Shown: in pieces, positions 16,514-26,550 of the stretch | How positions within the stretch are numbered: position 1 is the first letter of the stretch | Layout of the letters: the number at the start of each line of letters is the position of its first letter | Assembly (NCBI RefSeq): GCF_018223345.1 | Contig: NZ_CP073587.1 | Span: forward strand, 2,577,001 to 2,641,000 | Source: Shewanella yunxiaonensis | Lineage (GTDB): Bacteria > Pseudomonadota > Gammaproteobacteria > Enterobacterales > Shewanellaceae | Length of the DNA: 64,000 nucleotides | Direction: 5' to 3' | Notes under the pieces: generated by a model | Databases searched by the model: none | What the model saw: the letters and a program-made list of their open reading frames with translations, nothing else | What the model was told of the DNA's origin: nothing | Program-made: the position numbers and the translations under genes

Positions 16514-18454
16514 ATGAAAAAGGCGCCGCAACTAAACTTAGTCCGAGAACAAATAACTAGTGTCGATAAATCACTACTGGAATTGCTGGCAAAGCGGCGG
16601 CAACTAAGTCTGGAAGTAGCTCGCAGTAAAGAGATTGATATCCGTCCTATCCGTGACACCAAACGCGAAAAAGAGCTGCTGGCAGACTTGGTCAAACAAG
16701 GCAGAGAGCATGGTTTGGACGCACACTATGTGCTTAGTCTATACCAATCAATTATTGAAGATTCCGTTTTAAATCAACAAGCTTATTTACAATCACAAGC
16801 GGATTTTGCTGGCAGGAAATTACTCTATAACATCGCTTATCTAGGTGCGCGAGGCTCCTACTCCTATATTGCCGCCCATCGCTATTGTGAACGGCGAGAC
16901 ATGGAAATGCAGGATATGGGCTGCCATAGCTTCGGTGAGATAATTCGCGCAGTTGAATCCGGACATGCCGACTATGGCTTTCTACCGATAGAAAACACCT
17001 CTTCAGGTTCCATCAATGAAGTCTATGACTTATTACAGCATACCAACCTGAGTATTGTTGCTGAGACGACTATTGAAGTTGGGCACTGCTTGTTAGCAAA
17101 GCCAAACAGCAGTCTTGAACACATCAAGACGGTTTACGCGCATCCACAACCGATCAGTCAATGTAGTCGTTATCTTAACGAACATCCGAATATCAAATTG
17201 CATTATTGCGCCAGCAGTGCCGAAGCTATGGAACTGGTGAGTAAGGGTGATAACACCGTAGCAGCCATTGGCAGTGCGGAAGGAGGTGCTTATTATAATC
17301 TCGAAGTACTCGATCAAAATCTGGCCAATCAGAAAATTAATCAAAGCCGCTTTATTGTGGTTGCCCGCAAAGCCGTCAGTGTCCCGACCCAGATACCTGC
17401 CAAGACCACGTTAATCATGACAACTGGGCAAACGCCCGGCTCATTAGCCGATGCGTTGCTGGTATTGAAGCTGCATAACCTCAATATCACCAAACTGGAA
17501 TCTCGACCAATATACGGCACCCCATGGGAAGAGATGTTTTACCTGGATATTGATGGCAATACCGCCCACCGACATGTGCGCCAGGCTTTACACGAAATGG
17601 AGCGTATTACTCGCTTCATCAAAGTGCTGGGATGTTACTCCTCTGAAAACGTGAAACCGACACAATTAGAAAATAGTCAGCTACTCATCGAGCCAGATAG
17701 TTCTAAGAACGCACTGCCACAGGAAGCCGACAGCGCCCGTTACTCAAGAAGTTTTAAGGAACATAATACCGAGGTCGTCAGTGGTGAACTGCATATCGGC
17801 AATGGCGCTCTTGCAGCAATTACGTCGCTTAATGTGACCACGCTTGGTAACAGTTATAGTCAGCAAGCTCAAGCGTTACGCGAAGCGGGATTTCAAGCAG
17901 TTATTGTGGACGGTATCAGCCAGGTCAATAACGATGTGCTGTCGCATTTCAGAAATCAACTCAATAACTTGGGACTGCAATGCATTATCAGTGTGCAACA
18001 ACAAGCCGATCTGTTATTTGCGAAATCACATGCCGATTTGCTGTTAATTCCCGGCGAGCAAATGTTCAATAAAGAACTGCTGAGCCAGCTCGGGGCCATG
18101 AATATGCCAGTGATACTGGAACGCAATAATATGGCGAGTGAGCAAGACTGGTTATCTGCGGCAGATTCACTGCTTTCTTGCGGCAATCAGCAACTGATCT
18201 TGTGTGAAGCGGGGATCCGTAGCTTTAGTCATCCAGAGCAGTTAACGCTGGATTTGGCGGCACTGGTGAATATTAAATCGATTAGCCATTTACCGATGAT
18301 CATCAATCTCAGTTACATCAATGCCGATTTACAGCCGCAACTGGCGCAAGCGGCAGAACACCTGCATGCAGATGGTATTGTGTTACCAGCGGGAAATCTG
18401 AAAGAACAGCGACAACTGCTGGCTGAAATTTACCGGCAGCATAGCCAGCCATAA
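16514..18454 (+). CDS. pheA: Chorismate mutase / prephenate dehydratase (P-protein) with extra C-terminal domain
   Basis: 646 residues, against about 386 in E. coli. Residues 1-90 are an AroQ chorismate mutase (LLELLAKRRQLSLEVARSK). Residues 105-280 are prephenate dehydratase with ENTSSGSINEVYDLL near 160. Residues 295-380 are the ACT domain with LESRPIYGTPWEEMFY near 329. Residues 385-646 are extra; segments such as MPVILERNNMASEQDWLSAA and QLILCEAGIRSF near 530-570 resemble class I-beta DAHP synthase, but its catalytic Cys loop and active-site Lys and His are missing. The enzyme makes phenylpyruvate from chorismate. The leader above it looks like a phenylalanine attenuator. Confidence 0.95.
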   Translation: MKKAPQLNLVREQITSVDKSLLELLAKRRQLSLEVARSKEIDIRPIRDTKREKELLADLVKQGREHGLDAHYVLSLYQSIIEDSVLNQQAYLQSQADFAGRKLLYNIAYLGARGSYSYIAAHRYCERRDMEMQDMGCHSFGEIIRAVESGHADYGFLPIENTSSGSINEVYDLLQHTNLSIVAETTIEVGHCLLAKPNSSLEHIKTVYAHPQPISQCSRYLNEHPNIKLHYCASSAEAMELVSKGDNTVAAIGSAEGGAYYNLEVLDQNLANQKINQSRFIVVARKAVSVPTQIPAKTTLIMTTGQTPGSLADALLVLKLHNLNITKLESRPIYGTPWEEMFYLDIDGNTAHRHVRQALHEMERITRFIKVLGCYSSENVKPTQLENSQLLIEPDSSKNALPQEADSARYSRSFKEHNTEVVSGELHIGNGALAAITSLNVTTLGNSYSQQAQALREAGFQAVIVDGISQVNNDVLSHFRNQLNNLGLQCIISVQQQADLLFAKSHADLLLIPGEQMFNKELLSQLGAMNMPVILERNNMASEQDWLSAADSLLSCGNQQLILCEAGIRSFSHPEQLTLDLAALVNIKSISHLPMIINLSYINADLQPQLAQAAEHLHADGIVLPAGNLKEQRQLLAEIYRQHSQP

Positions 18455-18464
18455 TGCGACCAAA

Positions 18465-18497
18465 CATAAGGCCCTGAAATATCAGGGCCTTATGTTT
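18465..18497 (+). terminator. pheA terminator
   Basis: A perfect 13-bp stem CATAAGGCCCTGA / TCAGGGCCTTATG with loop AATA, then TTT. It lies 10 bases after the pheA stop, facing the convergent gene at 18515. Confidence 0.88.
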
Positions 18498-18514
18498 CTA
18501 ATGCTACACGTAAA

Positions 18515-18850
18515 TCACATTGCGACGCCATCGGTCAGATTCAACCAACCTTTAAAGATACGGTAACTAAACCAAATCATTCCCAATGCGAAGAAACTCA
18601 AACTGAGCCACAACGCACTCACCCAATACCCCAATAGCATCAACATCAACAAGCCGAAAATGCTATGTCGTTGCCACCGCAAATGGCTACCCATTAATGA
18701 CGCTGGCGCAACCTGTCGCTGACTAAAATTAATCAACAGACTCAGTACCACTGGCACTAAAAACAGCGGAAACGCACACATAAGCCCGTATAGGAAATGT
18801 CCTAAACTACGATCTTCTGCGAGTATCAATTGCGAGTGGGCACCGGTCAT
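18515..18850 (-). CDS. Small membrane protein, DUF4870-like
   Basis: 111 residues. Three hydrophobic segments can be seen: about 20-40, 66-85 and 86-97. The stretch SHLRWQRHSIFG followed by IWFSYRIFKGWLNLTDG resembles the membrane proteins whose core reads H-x-R-W-Q then R-x-x-x-G-W-x-x-x-x-D-G (DUF4870-type). Function unknown. A GGAG lies 7 bases before the ATG, so translation is plausible. It is downstream of hcr in the same direction, 115 bp away, and could be co-transcribed with hcp-hcr. Confidence 0.75.
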   Translation of the reverse strand: MTGAHSQLILAEDRSLGHFLYGLMCAFPLFLVPVVLSLLINFSQRQVAPASLMGSHLRWQRHSIFGLLMLMLLGYWVSALWLSLSFFALGMIWFSYRIFKGWLNLTDGVAM

Positions 18851-18964
18851 CGTTTTTCTCCAGCCAACGTCAGTGAAGATAGGGCTACCAGCAGCCCGTC
18901 ACTTTAACCATACTTTGTGAACTCTAATTGTGCAATGCCCTATCATTAATTCTTGTTTAACCAA

Positions 18965-20050
18965 TTAATTTCCCAGTGCTAATTTAATATCAGACAATGG
19001 TCGACTCGAGCAGGCTAATACCATCCCTGACGCGATCTCGTCAGCTGTAAGTGTTTGTTGACTATCAGACGCCACGTCACCTTCTACGACTCGGCATTTA
19101 CAAGCACCACAAACGCCGCTACGACAGGCCGCAATAATTGGCAGTTGCAGTGCTTCAATCCCTTCCAGCAGGGTCTGCGTGCCATCAAGAGATGTTTCAT
19201 TACCATCCACTTGCAGCGAATATGAACCGACAGCCGCCTTTAAGCTTGGGGAAACTTCCATCCCAAAGCTTTCTTGGTGATACCTGGACATATCAAATCC
19301 AAGCGCTTCAAACAGACTTTTACACGCGTTCATAAATCGTTCGGGGCCGCACACAAAAACAGTGCGGTCAAGAAAATCTGGGGCCAATTGCAACAAACGT
19401 TCGGCATCAAGATATCCGCTAAGCCACTGTCCACGCTCAGACTGAGGTAACACCAGTTCGTGCTGCACTAACACTCCCAGAGAAAAGCCAGCGTAGTGTT
19501 CAGCGATTGCGTGTAAGCTGTCACGATAGATAGTGTCGGCTGCAGTCCTGGCGCTATGAATAAAGCAGATATCCGCATCAGGCCCTAAGGTGTCTGTCAG
19601 GTAACGCGTCATAGAATATACTGGGGTGATCCCACAACCGGCGCTGAGAAACAGGTATCGCTCCGCTGGGATATCAATCAGGTTAAAATCACCATAGGGA
19701 CCTGATGCCAATAAACTGTGTCCGGGCTGCAGATTATCCAGCAGGTAATTAGAGACTTTGCCGCCCTCCACCCGTTTAATCGTCACCGTTAGCGAATGCG
19801 GCCGCGACGGTGATGACGAGATGGTGTAAGAACGATGAAATAATGAATCGCCAATCTCCAAGTGAAAGGTTATAAACTGGCCGGGCTTAAAGCGAAATTT
19901 GATCGGTTCGGCAGCTCTAAAACGAAAACTTACCACATCAGTTGTTTCCTGCCAGCGCGCCGTGCAGATCAGCCTCAGCTCACCCGTTTGCCAGTCATTT
20001 GCGATAAAATGCTGCGCCGCTGCGCCATACAATTCAGTGGCATTAATCAT
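18965..20050 (-). CDS. hcr: NADH oxidoreductase for Hcp (Hcr)
   Basis: 361 residues. A ferredoxin-reductase-like FAD domain (about 25-125) has HRSYTISSSPSR, the flavin-binding R-x-Y-S/T motif. The NAD domain (about 130-245) has LSAGCGITPVYSM and VFVCGPERFM. A C-terminal [2Fe-2S] domain has CRSGVCGACKCRV and a final Cys near residue 345. This FAD-NAD-[2Fe-2S] order is that of Hcr, which passes electrons from NADH to the hybrid cluster protein. The gene follows hcp by 55 bp in the same direction with a good GGGAG site, so the two form an operon. Confidence 0.93.
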   Translation of the reverse strand: MINATELYGAAAQHFIANDWQTGELRLICTARWQETTDVVSFRFRAAEPIKFRFKPGQFITFHLEIGDSLFHRSYTISSSPSRPHSLTVTIKRVEGGKVSNYLLDNLQPGHSLLASGPYGDFNLIDIPAERYLFLSAGCGITPVYSMTRYLTDTLGPDADICFIHSARTAADTIYRDSLHAIAEHYAGFSLGVLVQHELVLPQSERGQWLSGYLDAERLLQLAPDFLDRTVFVCGPERFMNACKSLFEALGFDMSRYHQESFGMEVSPSLKAAVGSYSLQVDGNETSLDGTQTLLEGIEALQLPIIAACRSGVCGACKCRVVEGDVASDSQQTLTADEIASGMVLACSSRPLSDIKLALGN

Positions 20051-20105
20051 CGGTTATTCTCCCTCAAAACGATAAGCGCGACAGGTGCCGCGCTTATCAA
20101 CAACA

Positions 20106-21764
20106 TCAGGCAGCACCTAAGATGCTGTTAAGATCTTCTTCTACTGTACTGACATTTCGCAGACCAAATTTATCTTCCAATATCTTCAACAAATTAGGTG
20201 TGAGGAACGCGGGAGGAGTCGGCCCGGTACGGATGTTCTTTACGCCTAGGGAAAGCAGCGTCAGCAGGATGACAATTGCCTTCTGCTCAAACCAGGACAA
20301 CACCAGGCTCAGCGGTAGCTCATTCACACTGCAGTCAAAAACTTCTGACAGGGCCAGTGCCAGTTGGATAGCGGAATAGGCATCATTACACTGACCAATG
20401 TCCAGCAAGCGAGGGATCCCGTTGATCTCGCCAAAATCCAGTTTGTTGAATTTATATTTACCGCAGCCAAGCGTCAGGATCAGACTATCTTTCGGCGTTG
20501 CTTTCGCAAAATCGGTAAAGTAACTGCGTTCAGCCTTATCACCATCACAACCACCCACCAAGAAGAAATGGCGGATATTACCGTTCTTCACATTTTCAAC
20601 TACGGCAGGAGCGGCGTTCATCAGCGTGTTACGTGCAAAACCTATGGTGATCAGGTGTGGGATTTCATCATACTTAAATCCTTCCAGTGCGAGAGCCTTC
20701 TCAATCACCGCTGTAAAATCGTCGCCGGTCAGATGCGTAACACCAGGCCAACCGACGATACTGCGGGTGAAGATGCGGTCAGCATATTTACCGACATTCG
20801 GATCAATAATGCAGTTGGAGGTCATCACTACGGCACCCGGGAAATTGGCAAATTCTTTTTGCTGGTTTTGCCAGGCACCACCGTAATTTCCGACCAGATG
20901 TGGGTATTTCTTCAGTTGTGGATAAGCCAGTGCTGGTAGCATCTCGCCATGGGTATAGACATTAATGCCCTTGCCTTCCGTTTGCTGCAGGATAAGCTCC
21001 AGATCTTTCATGTCATGGCCAGACACCAGAATCGCTTTACCTTTTACTGGCTTAGTATTCACTTGTGTTGGCTCAGGATGACCGAATGTGGCGGTTTCAC
21101 CACTATCCAGCATCTCCATTATTTGATAGTTCAGTTGGCCTATATCCATCGCGGTAGTGAACAGCTTGTCTGCATCTTCACTATCAGTAGCTAAAAATCC
21201 CATGATCTCGTGAAATTTTCCCGCAACTTCGCTGCTGGTTTGCCCCAACACCCGTGCATGTTCCATATACGCTGCAGCGCCTTTAAGGCCGTAGAGGCAC
21301 AACAGACGTAAGCCTAAGATATCTTCGTTAACTTCGCCCCGATTCGGTGCCGCTTGTTTTGCCTGAACTAATAATTCAGGTTTGGTGGTAGCCAACAACA
21401 ACTTGGCAGCAACTGGAAACTCCTCTGGCACCAGACCATTTTCAGTACAGATCAATTGATATTGTGCCTGCAAGCGGTCACGTAACGCGGCAGCGATACG
21501 GGCATAATCGACGATACGCTCGTCATCAAAATTCACATTCGTTAGGGTAGAGAAAAACGCTTTGGGAACAAAGGTATCGACTTCTGCATCAATTACCCCA
21601 AATGTTCTCAGCCGTGCGGCGTAAAGAGATACACCTTGTAGCATATAAATCAGCAGATCCTGGAGATCTGATGTTGAAGCCAATTTGCCACACATGCCTT
21701 GGGAATAACTACAGCCATTAGCGGCTGGGGTTCGGATGGTTTGCTCACATTGAATACAAAACAC
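20106..21764 (-). CDS. hcp: Hydroxylamine reductase / hybrid cluster protein
   Basis: 552 residues. The N-terminus FCIQCEQT...[11 protein letters not shown] gives the C-x2-C-x11-C-x5-C type cluster ligands of the class found in E. coli. Further hybrid-cluster ligands lie in [20 protein letters not shown] and in [10 protein letters not shown]. Hcp carries a hybrid iron-sulfur-oxygen cluster and reduces nitric oxide or hydroxylamine during anaerobic nitrosative stress. The start is GTG, with AAGGAG 7 bases upstream. It is the first gene of hcp-hcr, and an NsrR-like site lies just upstream. Confidence 0.96.
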   Translation of the reverse strand: MFCIQCEQTIRTPAANGCSYSQGMCGKLASTSDLQDLLIYMLQGVSLYAARLRTFGVIDAEVDTFVPKAFFSTLTNVNFDDERIVDYARIAAALRDRLQAQYQLICTENGLVPEEFPVAAKLLLATTKPELLVQAKQAAPNRGEVNEDILGLRLLCLYGLKGAAAYMEHARVLGQTSSEVAGKFHEIMGFLATDSEDADKLFTTAMDIGQLNYQIMEMLDSGETATFGHPEPTQVNTKPVKGKAILVSGHDMKDLELILQQTEGKGINVYTHGEMLPALAYPQLKKYPHLVGNYGGAWQNQQKEFANFPGAVVMTSNCIIDPNVGKYADRIFTRSIVGWPGVTHLTGDDFTAVIEKALALEGFKYDEIPHLITIGFARNTLMNAAPAVVENVKNGNIRHFFLVGGCDGDKAERSYFTDFAKATPKDSLILTLGCGKYKFNKLDFGEINGIPRLLDIGQCNDAYSAIQLALALSEVFDCSVNELPLSLVLSWFEQKAIVILLTLLSLGVKNIRTGPTPPAFLTPNLLKILEDKFGLRNVSTVEEDLNSILGAA

Positions 21765-21781
21765 AGTAGGTCTCCTTAATC

Positions 21782-21798
21782 ATGCATATTTTTTACAT
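21782..21798 (-). promoter_or_regulatory. NsrR-like operator upstream of hcp
   Basis: On the minus strand ATGTAAAAAATATGCAT matches 12 of 16 defined positions of the NsrR consensus ATGYATTTNAAATRCAT. It sits 17 bases before the hcp GTG. NsrR control of hcp-hcr by NO is established in enterics and reported for gammaproteobacteria widely. A separate 7-bp inverted repeat TTAAGTT / AACTTAA lies at 21802-21826. Confidence 0.5.
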
Positions 21799-21920
21799 GT
21801 TTTAAGTTAGTCTACTGAAAACTTAACCAAGGCCAACCTCGTTGTAGCAAAAGAGAGAGCCAGATCACCTTACTTTTTCGTTGGTGACGTTAAGAAAAAA
21901 TATAACTAATTGAATAAAAT

Positions 21921-21962
21921 AAAAAATGCCCTAGACATACTGAATATCGAGGACATTTTTTT
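21921..21962 (-). terminator. tyrA terminator
   Basis: Imperfect stem AAAAAATG..CCT / AGG..CATTTTTT with mismatches, ending in six T on the minus strand, 28 bases after the tyrA stop. Confidence 0.65.
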
Positions 21963-21989
21963 AACTAAGAGGAAAACCGCTAGAAGTGC

Positions 21990-23129
21990 TTAATGACTTT
22001 TCAAATCATTAACTGACTGTAACATGGCCCGGCTTTCATGCTGAAATTGCGGTGCCAATTCGCCAAACCATTGCGCCACTTCACGGAAGCGACGAATGAA
22101 CTCTTCGCGATCACCAGATTCCAGTACTGTCAAAGCCTCAGAATAATTGGCCAGATAATCAGATATCGCCTTAAGGCTACCTTTTTGCGCGAAAATGATA
22201 TCGGCATATAGCTCAGGACTCTGTGCAAACAAACGACCAACCATCGCCAATTCAAGACGATAAATAGGTGAACTAAACTGCAGTAAACTTTGCATATCTG
22301 CATGTTCGCGACATAGATTCAAACCATATACGAAGGTTGAAAAATGCCGCATTGCCTGCACCAGTTGCATCGCTTTATCGTGTTTCACGGCTTCAGCCTC
22401 AACCAGTCTGGCACCCCAAATCTTAATCTGCTCCAGTAACCAGCCATAAGCCTCTGCATTTCTGCCATGGCACACAACAACAACTTGCTTCGCGAAGCTG
22501 CCGACATCTGGGCCAAACATCGGATGAAGTCCCACAACAGGCCCTTTGTGCGCCGCTAGCATGGCTTCTAATGGTGCAGCTTTAACCGATGTCAGATCCG
22601 CCAGAATACAATGTTCAGATAACTTAGTGAGTTTTTCCTGGATCAGCTCACAGGTCACTGATATTGGCACGGTGACTAACACCAAGCCGGCACCATCAAA
22701 TAATGACTCAGCCATATGCCAGTCATTCTTGTCTAGCAGATGCACATCATAGCCAGATAAACTGAACATATGAGCAAACAACTGTCCTAGCTGACCTTTA
22801 CCACCGATAATGACGATCTTACCGAGCTGCTCTTTTACCTGTTTAAAACCGACATCCTTTTCATTCAGGTAAGATTCCCGCATCAGTCTTCGCAACACAT
22901 CTTCAATGAGTTGCGGTTGGATCCCCATGGTTTCCGCCTCTGCGCGGCGCTTGGCAAGCATTGCTGCTTCCCTTTCCGGCGCGTAGATCGGCAAACCAGC
23001 ACTATGTTTCACGGCACCGACTTGAGCGACAAGATCCAGGCGCTTACGCAGCAGATGTAATAATTGCTGGTCAACACCGTCAATAAGATCCCGTAGCTTT
23101 TCCAGCTCTTCGGTGGTCTTCTCATTCAT
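21990..23129 (-). CDS. tyrA: Chorismate mutase / prephenate dehydrogenase (T-protein)
   Basis: 379 residues from the ATG at 23129, chosen because GAGGG lies 10 bases upstream and [18 protein letters not shown] is the AroQ start; the longer frame overlaps aroF. Residues 1-90 are chorismate mutase ([19 protein letters not shown]). Residues 100-370 are prephenate dehydrogenase: the NAD loop [18 protein letters not shown] and the catalytic block [12 protein letters not shown]. It makes 4-hydroxyphenylpyruvate from chorismate, with feedback inhibition by tyrosine in the family. It follows aroF by 13 bp and ends at a terminator. Confidence 0.96.
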   Translation of the reverse strand: MNEKTTEELEKLRDLIDGVDQQLLHLLRKRLDLVAQVGAVKHSAGLPIYAPEREAAMLAKRRAEAETMGIQPQLIEDVLRRLMRESYLNEKDVGFKQVKEQLGKIVIIGGKGQLGQLFAHMFSLSGYDVHLLDKNDWHMAESLFDGAGLVLVTVPISVTCELIQEKLTKLSEHCILADLTSVKAAPLEAMLAAHKGPVVGLHPMFGPDVGSFAKQVVVVCHGRNAEAYGWLLEQIKIWGARLVEAEAVKHDKAMQLVQAMRHFSTFVYGLNLCREHADMQSLLQFSSPIYRLELAMVGRLFAQSPELYADIIFAQKGSLKAISDYLANYSEALTVLESGDREEFIRRFREVAQWFGELAPQFQHESRAMLQSVNDLKSH

Positions 23130-23142
23130 ATTATATTTTCCC

Positions 23143-24249
23143 TCAGGCATTAGCGGCCCTGAGCATATCAAAACGGGTTGGCAGGATTGGCGCTAGTTGC
23201 TTCGCTCCTTGCCGTAATAAAGATTCAGTGGAGGTCCAGTCAATACAAGCATCAGTCACCGAGACCCCATACTGCAATTCTGCCAGAGGTTTATCACATT
23301 TCTGATTGCCTTCAAACAGATGACTCTCCAACATCACACCGATAACAGATTTATTGCCTTGAGCGATCTGCTGGAAAACATCACGACACACCAATGGTTG
23401 GCGCCGATGATCTTTACTGGAATTACCGTGGCTGCAGTCAATAATCAACCGCGCAGTCAATCCGGCTTTATGTAACGCTTCAGCACTCTGCGCAACACTC
23501 TCAGCATCATAATTAGGTTGGGCGCCACCACGTAAAATCACGTGTCCATCTGGGTTACCACGGGTTTGTAACAATGCTACCTGCCCTTGTTGGTTAATGC
23601 CCATAAACCGATGTTTGCTGGCGGCCGATTTCAGTGCATTGATCGCAACATCAATACTACCATCAGTGCCATTTTTAAAGCCAACCGGCATTGATAAACC
23701 GGAGGCAAGTTCACGATGAGTCTGCGATTCAGTCGTTCTGGCCCCAATGGCTGACCAGCTGATAAGTTCCGAGATATACTGAGGACTGATAGGATCCAGC
23801 GCTTCGGTGGCCACAGGTATTTCCAACTCGGCGAGGAATAACATTAGCTCCCTTGCCTGACGTAATCCTTTTTCCAGATCAAAAGATTCGTCCATATCAG
23901 GGTCATTGATCATCCCTTTCCAGCCAACCGTAGTGCGCGGCTTTTCAAAATAGACTCGCATCAGAATATAAAACTGATCTTGAAGTTCATCTCGCAGTTG
24001 CTTGAGTTTCAGGGCATACTCTTTAGCAGACGCCAGATCATGTATTGAGCATGGGCCAGTGATAACCAGTAAGCGGTTATCTCGCTTATGCACAATATCG
24101 GAAACTGTTTTACGGGCGTTAAGGATAAATTGATGGGCTTTCTCAGAAAGCGGTAATTCCTTTTTTAGCTGTTCCGGAGTGAACAGTACCTTTTCCGCAC
24201 GTATCCTTACATTTTCCAGCGGATTGGCTTGCATTGATTGTTCTGACAC
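23143..24249 (-). CDS. aroF: DAHP synthase, Tyr-sensitive type
   Basis: 368 residues, class I-alpha. Visible blocks are [33 protein letters not shown] (PEP site), [21 protein letters not shown] and [17 protein letters not shown]. It joins PEP and erythrose-4-phosphate, the first step of aromatic synthesis. The isozyme label follows from its operon with tyrA, as in E. coli aroF-tyrA, not from a diagnostic residue I can point to. The start is GTG, preceded by AGGTGA. A 12-bp palindrome in the upstream region could be a regulator site. Confidence 0.93.
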   Translation of the reverse strand: MSEQSMQANPLENVRIRAEKVLFTPEQLKKELPLSEKAHQFILNARKTVSDIVHKRDNRLLVITGPCSIHDLASAKEYALKLKQLRDELQDQFYILMRVYFEKPRTTVGWKGMINDPDMDESFDLEKGLRQARELMLFLAELEIPVATEALDPISPQYISELISWSAIGARTTESQTHRELASGLSMPVGFKNGTDGSIDVAINALKSAASKHRFMGINQQGQVALLQTRGNPDGHVILRGGAQPNYDAESVAQSAEALHKAGLTARLIIDCSHGNSSKDHRRQPLVCRDVFQQIAQGNKSVIGVMLESHLFEGNQKCDKPLAELQYGVSVTDACIDWTSTESLLRQGAKQLAPILPTRFDMLRAANA

Positions 24250-24290
24250 TTACTTCACCTGATATTTGACTGAACGACTCGTCGTATTAT

Positions 24291-24302
24291 TGTAACGTTA
24301 CA
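24291..24302 (-). promoter_or_regulatory. 12-bp palindrome upstream of aroF
   Basis: TGTAACGTTACA is a perfect palindrome, with a second half TGTAAT close by. TyrR boxes have TGTAAA and TTTACA arms with a 6-base spacer, so this is not a standard TyrR box, but its arms are similar and it lies about 45 bases before the aroF start. Confidence 0.35.
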
Positions 24303-24373
24303 CCATTACATCACCAAATCAGTCTGCCTTTATTTTCTAACAGGATCAAGCATTGTTTTTAATATTTACAAAA

Positions 24374-24398
24374 CAAAAACCCGCCATATAGGCGGGCT
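24374..24398 (-). terminator. Terminator of the rpsP-rimM-trmD-rplS operon
   Basis: Stem CCCGCC / GGCGGG with a 5-base loop; on the minus strand it runs into TTTTTGTTTTG. It lies about 40 bases after the rplS stop. Confidence 0.9.
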
Positions 24399-24434
24399 TC
24401 TGTGCGAACACTTGCGTTATCTAAAGTAACTGAC

Positions 24435-24788
24435 TTATTTAGTAGCCAGTTTTTCGCGGATACGTGCAGCTTTACCTGACAGATCACGCAGGTAGTACAG
24501 CTTAGCACGACGCACGCGACCACGGCGTTTAACTTCGATGCTGGCAACCAGAGGGCTGTGAGTCTGGAACACACGTTCAACGCCTTCACCGTTAGAGATC
24601 TTACGTACGGTGAACGCTGAGTGCAGGCCGCGGTTACGCTTAGCAATAACCACACCTTCGAACGCCTGCAGACGTTCTTTGTCACCTTCTTTAACACGTA
24701 CCTGAACGACTACGGTATCACCGGCGCCAAAGGCTGGTACGTCTTGTTTCATTTGCTCATCGTTGAGCATTTTGATGATTTTGTTCAT
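24435..24788 (-). CDS. rplS: 50S ribosomal protein L19
   Basis: 117 residues, the standard length. [21 protein letters not shown] and [18 protein letters not shown] are the conserved L19 core, and the C-terminus is Arg/Lys-rich. L19 sits at the interface of the two ribosomal subunits. A CGGAGA site precedes the ATG. It is the last gene of the rpsP-rimM-trmD-rplS operon, the arrangement known in E. coli, and is followed by a strong terminator. Confidence 0.97.
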   Translation of the reverse strand: MNKIIKMLNDEQMKQDVPAFGAGDTVVVQVRVKEGDKERLQAFEGVVIAKRNRGLHSAFTVRKISNGEGVERVFQTHSPLVASIEVKRRGRVRRAKLYYLRDLSGKAARIREKLATK

Positions 24789-24827
24789 TTGTATCTCCGT
24801 TCTAGAATTAACTGAGCTTGACCACGC

Positions 24828-25565
24828 TTAGTCCATTTGCTCAACGAACTGCGCTAACAGGGTCTTTTGTTCGTCAGTCAGAGCTAGAGTTTCAAACAAT
24901 TCCGGCCTTCGCTTAAGAGTTCTCATAAGACTCTGCTGCAAACGCCAGCGTCTAATTTGTTCGTGGTTACCACTGAGCAACACTGCTGGAACTTCTTCGC
25001 CATCCAGTACTTCCGGCCTCGTGAAATGAGGGCAATCGAGCAATCCGTCAGAGAAGGAATCCTGCTCTGCTGAGGCTTGTTTTCCCAGAACCCCGGGAAC
25101 TAACCTCGAAACGGCATCAATTAAGGTCATCGCCGGTAACTCACCGCCCGAAAGCACGTAATCACCTACAGACCATTCCTCATCAACTTCCGCATTGATG
25201 ATGCGCTCGTCGATACCTTCGTAACGACCACACACTAGAATCAGCTTGGAAGCCTGTGCCAGCTCAGCTGCGCCTTGCTGTGTCAGCTTGCGTCCCTGAG
25301 GTGACAGATAAATCACTTTAGCACCTTCGCCTGCTGCTGCCTTGGCAGCATGTATAGCTTCGCGAAGCGGCTGTACCATCATCAACATTCCTGGACCACC
25401 GCCGTAAGGTCGATCGTCCACCGTGTTGTGGCGGTCATACGTAAAATCACGAGGATTCCACGTTTTTAGTTCCAACAGACCGTTTCTAACGGCCCGACCC
25501 GTAACACCAAAATCGGTTACTGCTCGAAACATCTCCGGGAACAGGGTGATGACCCCTAACCACAT
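24828..25565 (-). CDS. trmD: tRNA (guanine-37-N1) methyltransferase
   Basis: 245 residues, a SPOUT-knot enzyme using S-adenosylmethionine on G37 of tRNAs, needed to avoid frameshifts. [15 protein letters not shown] opens the protein. [12 protein letters not shown] near residue 55, [14 protein letters not shown] near 112, and [12 protein letters not shown] near 135 form the knot and substrate site. It starts 17 bp after rimM with a GAGGAA site and precedes rplS. Confidence 0.97.
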   Translation of the reverse strand: MWLGVITLFPEMFRAVTDFGVTGRAVRNGLLELKTWNPRDFTYDRHNTVDDRPYGGGPGMLMMVQPLREAIHAAKAAAGEGAKVIYLSPQGRKLTQQGAAELAQASKLILVCGRYEGIDERIINAEVDEEWSVGDYVLSGGELPAMTLIDAVSRLVPGVLGKQASAEQDSFSDGLLDCPHFTRPEVLDGEEVPAVLLSGNHEQIRRWRLQQSLMRTLKRRPELFETLALTDEQKTLLAQFVEQMD

Positions 25566-25581
25566 AAGCTGTTTCCTCGAC

Positions 25582-26112
25582 TTAGAAGTCCGGATCCCAA
25601 TCCACGATTATCTGCTTTGCCGTCAAGTCCACCTGTTTGATGAACTGTTCGGTGACAAAGGGAACCATACGCTCCACCTTGCCAAAGGCATCTTTAGCGT
25701 TGGCTTTAATCAACAAGACGTCATTAGATCCTGTTTCCACGATCTGATCGACCACGCCCATGTTGTAACCTTGCGTGTTAACCACTGCACAACCGATAAG
25801 GTCACGCCAATAGAATTCATCTTCCGGCAATGATTTCATCTGTTGTGGCAGAATACCGATGTCACAGTTAGTGAGCATCTGTGCCTGCTCGCGAGTTTCC
25901 ATACCTTCCAGCAAGGCAATCACTGTATTGCCATGGAAACGCCAGCGATCAACTTTCACTTCACGCCATTCACCCTGTTGTTGAATATACCAGGGAGAAT
26001 ACTCAAAAATACCTTCAACAGCTTCGGTATAGGCGGTGATTCTCAGCCAACCTTTTACACCATAACTGGAGCCTATTTTGCCCAGTACAACTGGTTCGGG
26101 GTTACTGCTCAT
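25582..26112 (-). CDS. rimM: Ribosome maturation factor RimM
   Basis: 176 residues from the ATG at 26112; a TTG one codon earlier is less likely. The N-terminal part [18 protein letters not shown] is the RimM beta-barrel signature. The second PRC-barrel-like domain starts near [15 protein letters not shown]. The protein assists 30S head assembly, acting with S19. It lies 21 bp after rpsP and 16 bp before trmD, in the usual operon. Confidence 0.95.
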   Translation of the reverse strand: MSSNPEPVVLGKIGSSYGVKGWLRITAYTEAVEGIFEYSPWYIQQQGEWREVKVDRWRFHGNTVIALLEGMETREQAQMLTNCDIGILPQQMKSLPEDEFYWRDLIGCAVVNTQGYNMGVVDQIVETGSNDVLLIKANAKDAFGKVERMVPFVTEQFIKQVDLTAKQIIVDWDPDF

Positions 26113-26133
26113 CAATCTATACCTTTATTACGA

Positions 26134-26382
26134 TCAAGCAGCTTTAGTAGCGTCTTTGATCAGTTTTGCAACACGTTCGCTGGTAGCAGCACCGTTAGCC
26201 AGCCAATGCTGAACACGGTCCATATCCAGACGCAGCGCTTCTTCCTGGCCACGAGCCAGTGGGTTGAAGAAGCCAACACGCTCGATGAAACGACCGTTGC
26301 GTGCGTTGCGGCTGTCTGCCACTACGATGTTGTAGAATGGACGCTTTTTAGCGCCACCACGAGATAAACGAATGGTAACCAT
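26134..26382 (-). CDS. rpsP: 30S ribosomal protein S16
   Basis: 82 residues from the ATG at 26382 ([20 protein letters not shown]), with GAGGAA upstream; the longer frame back to 26460 runs through the leader and is not part of the protein. [20 protein letters not shown] is the S16 hallmark. It is the first gene of the rpsP-rimM-trmD-rplS operon, and a plausible promoter lies about 90 bases upstream. Confidence 0.97.
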   Translation of the reverse strand: MVTIRLSRGGAKKRPFYNIVVADSRNARNGRFIERVGFFNPLARGQEEALRLDMDRVQHWLANGAATSERVAKLIKDATKAA

Positions 26383-26473
26383 GCGTTCTAGTTCCTCTGT
26401 TTGATTTGCTTGCCAGCAAAATAAAAACTGGAACCCTGTGTTCGCCAAGAGTCCCAGCATAGAAAGCCGGGGA

Positions 26474-26501
26474 ATTTTACCTGACTTTTAGCCAATTGCA
26501 A
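26474..26501 (-). promoter_or_regulatory. Probable sigma-70 promoter of rpsP operon
   Basis: Minus strand TTGCAA, 16 bases, TAAAAT (5 of 6 matching the -10 consensus). It lies about 90 bases before the rpsP ATG and after the ffh stop. Confidence 0.5.
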
Positions 26502-26550
26502 CCGCATCAGGCCAAAATTACCCCATGAAAATCATAGCCCGCTAACGTGT

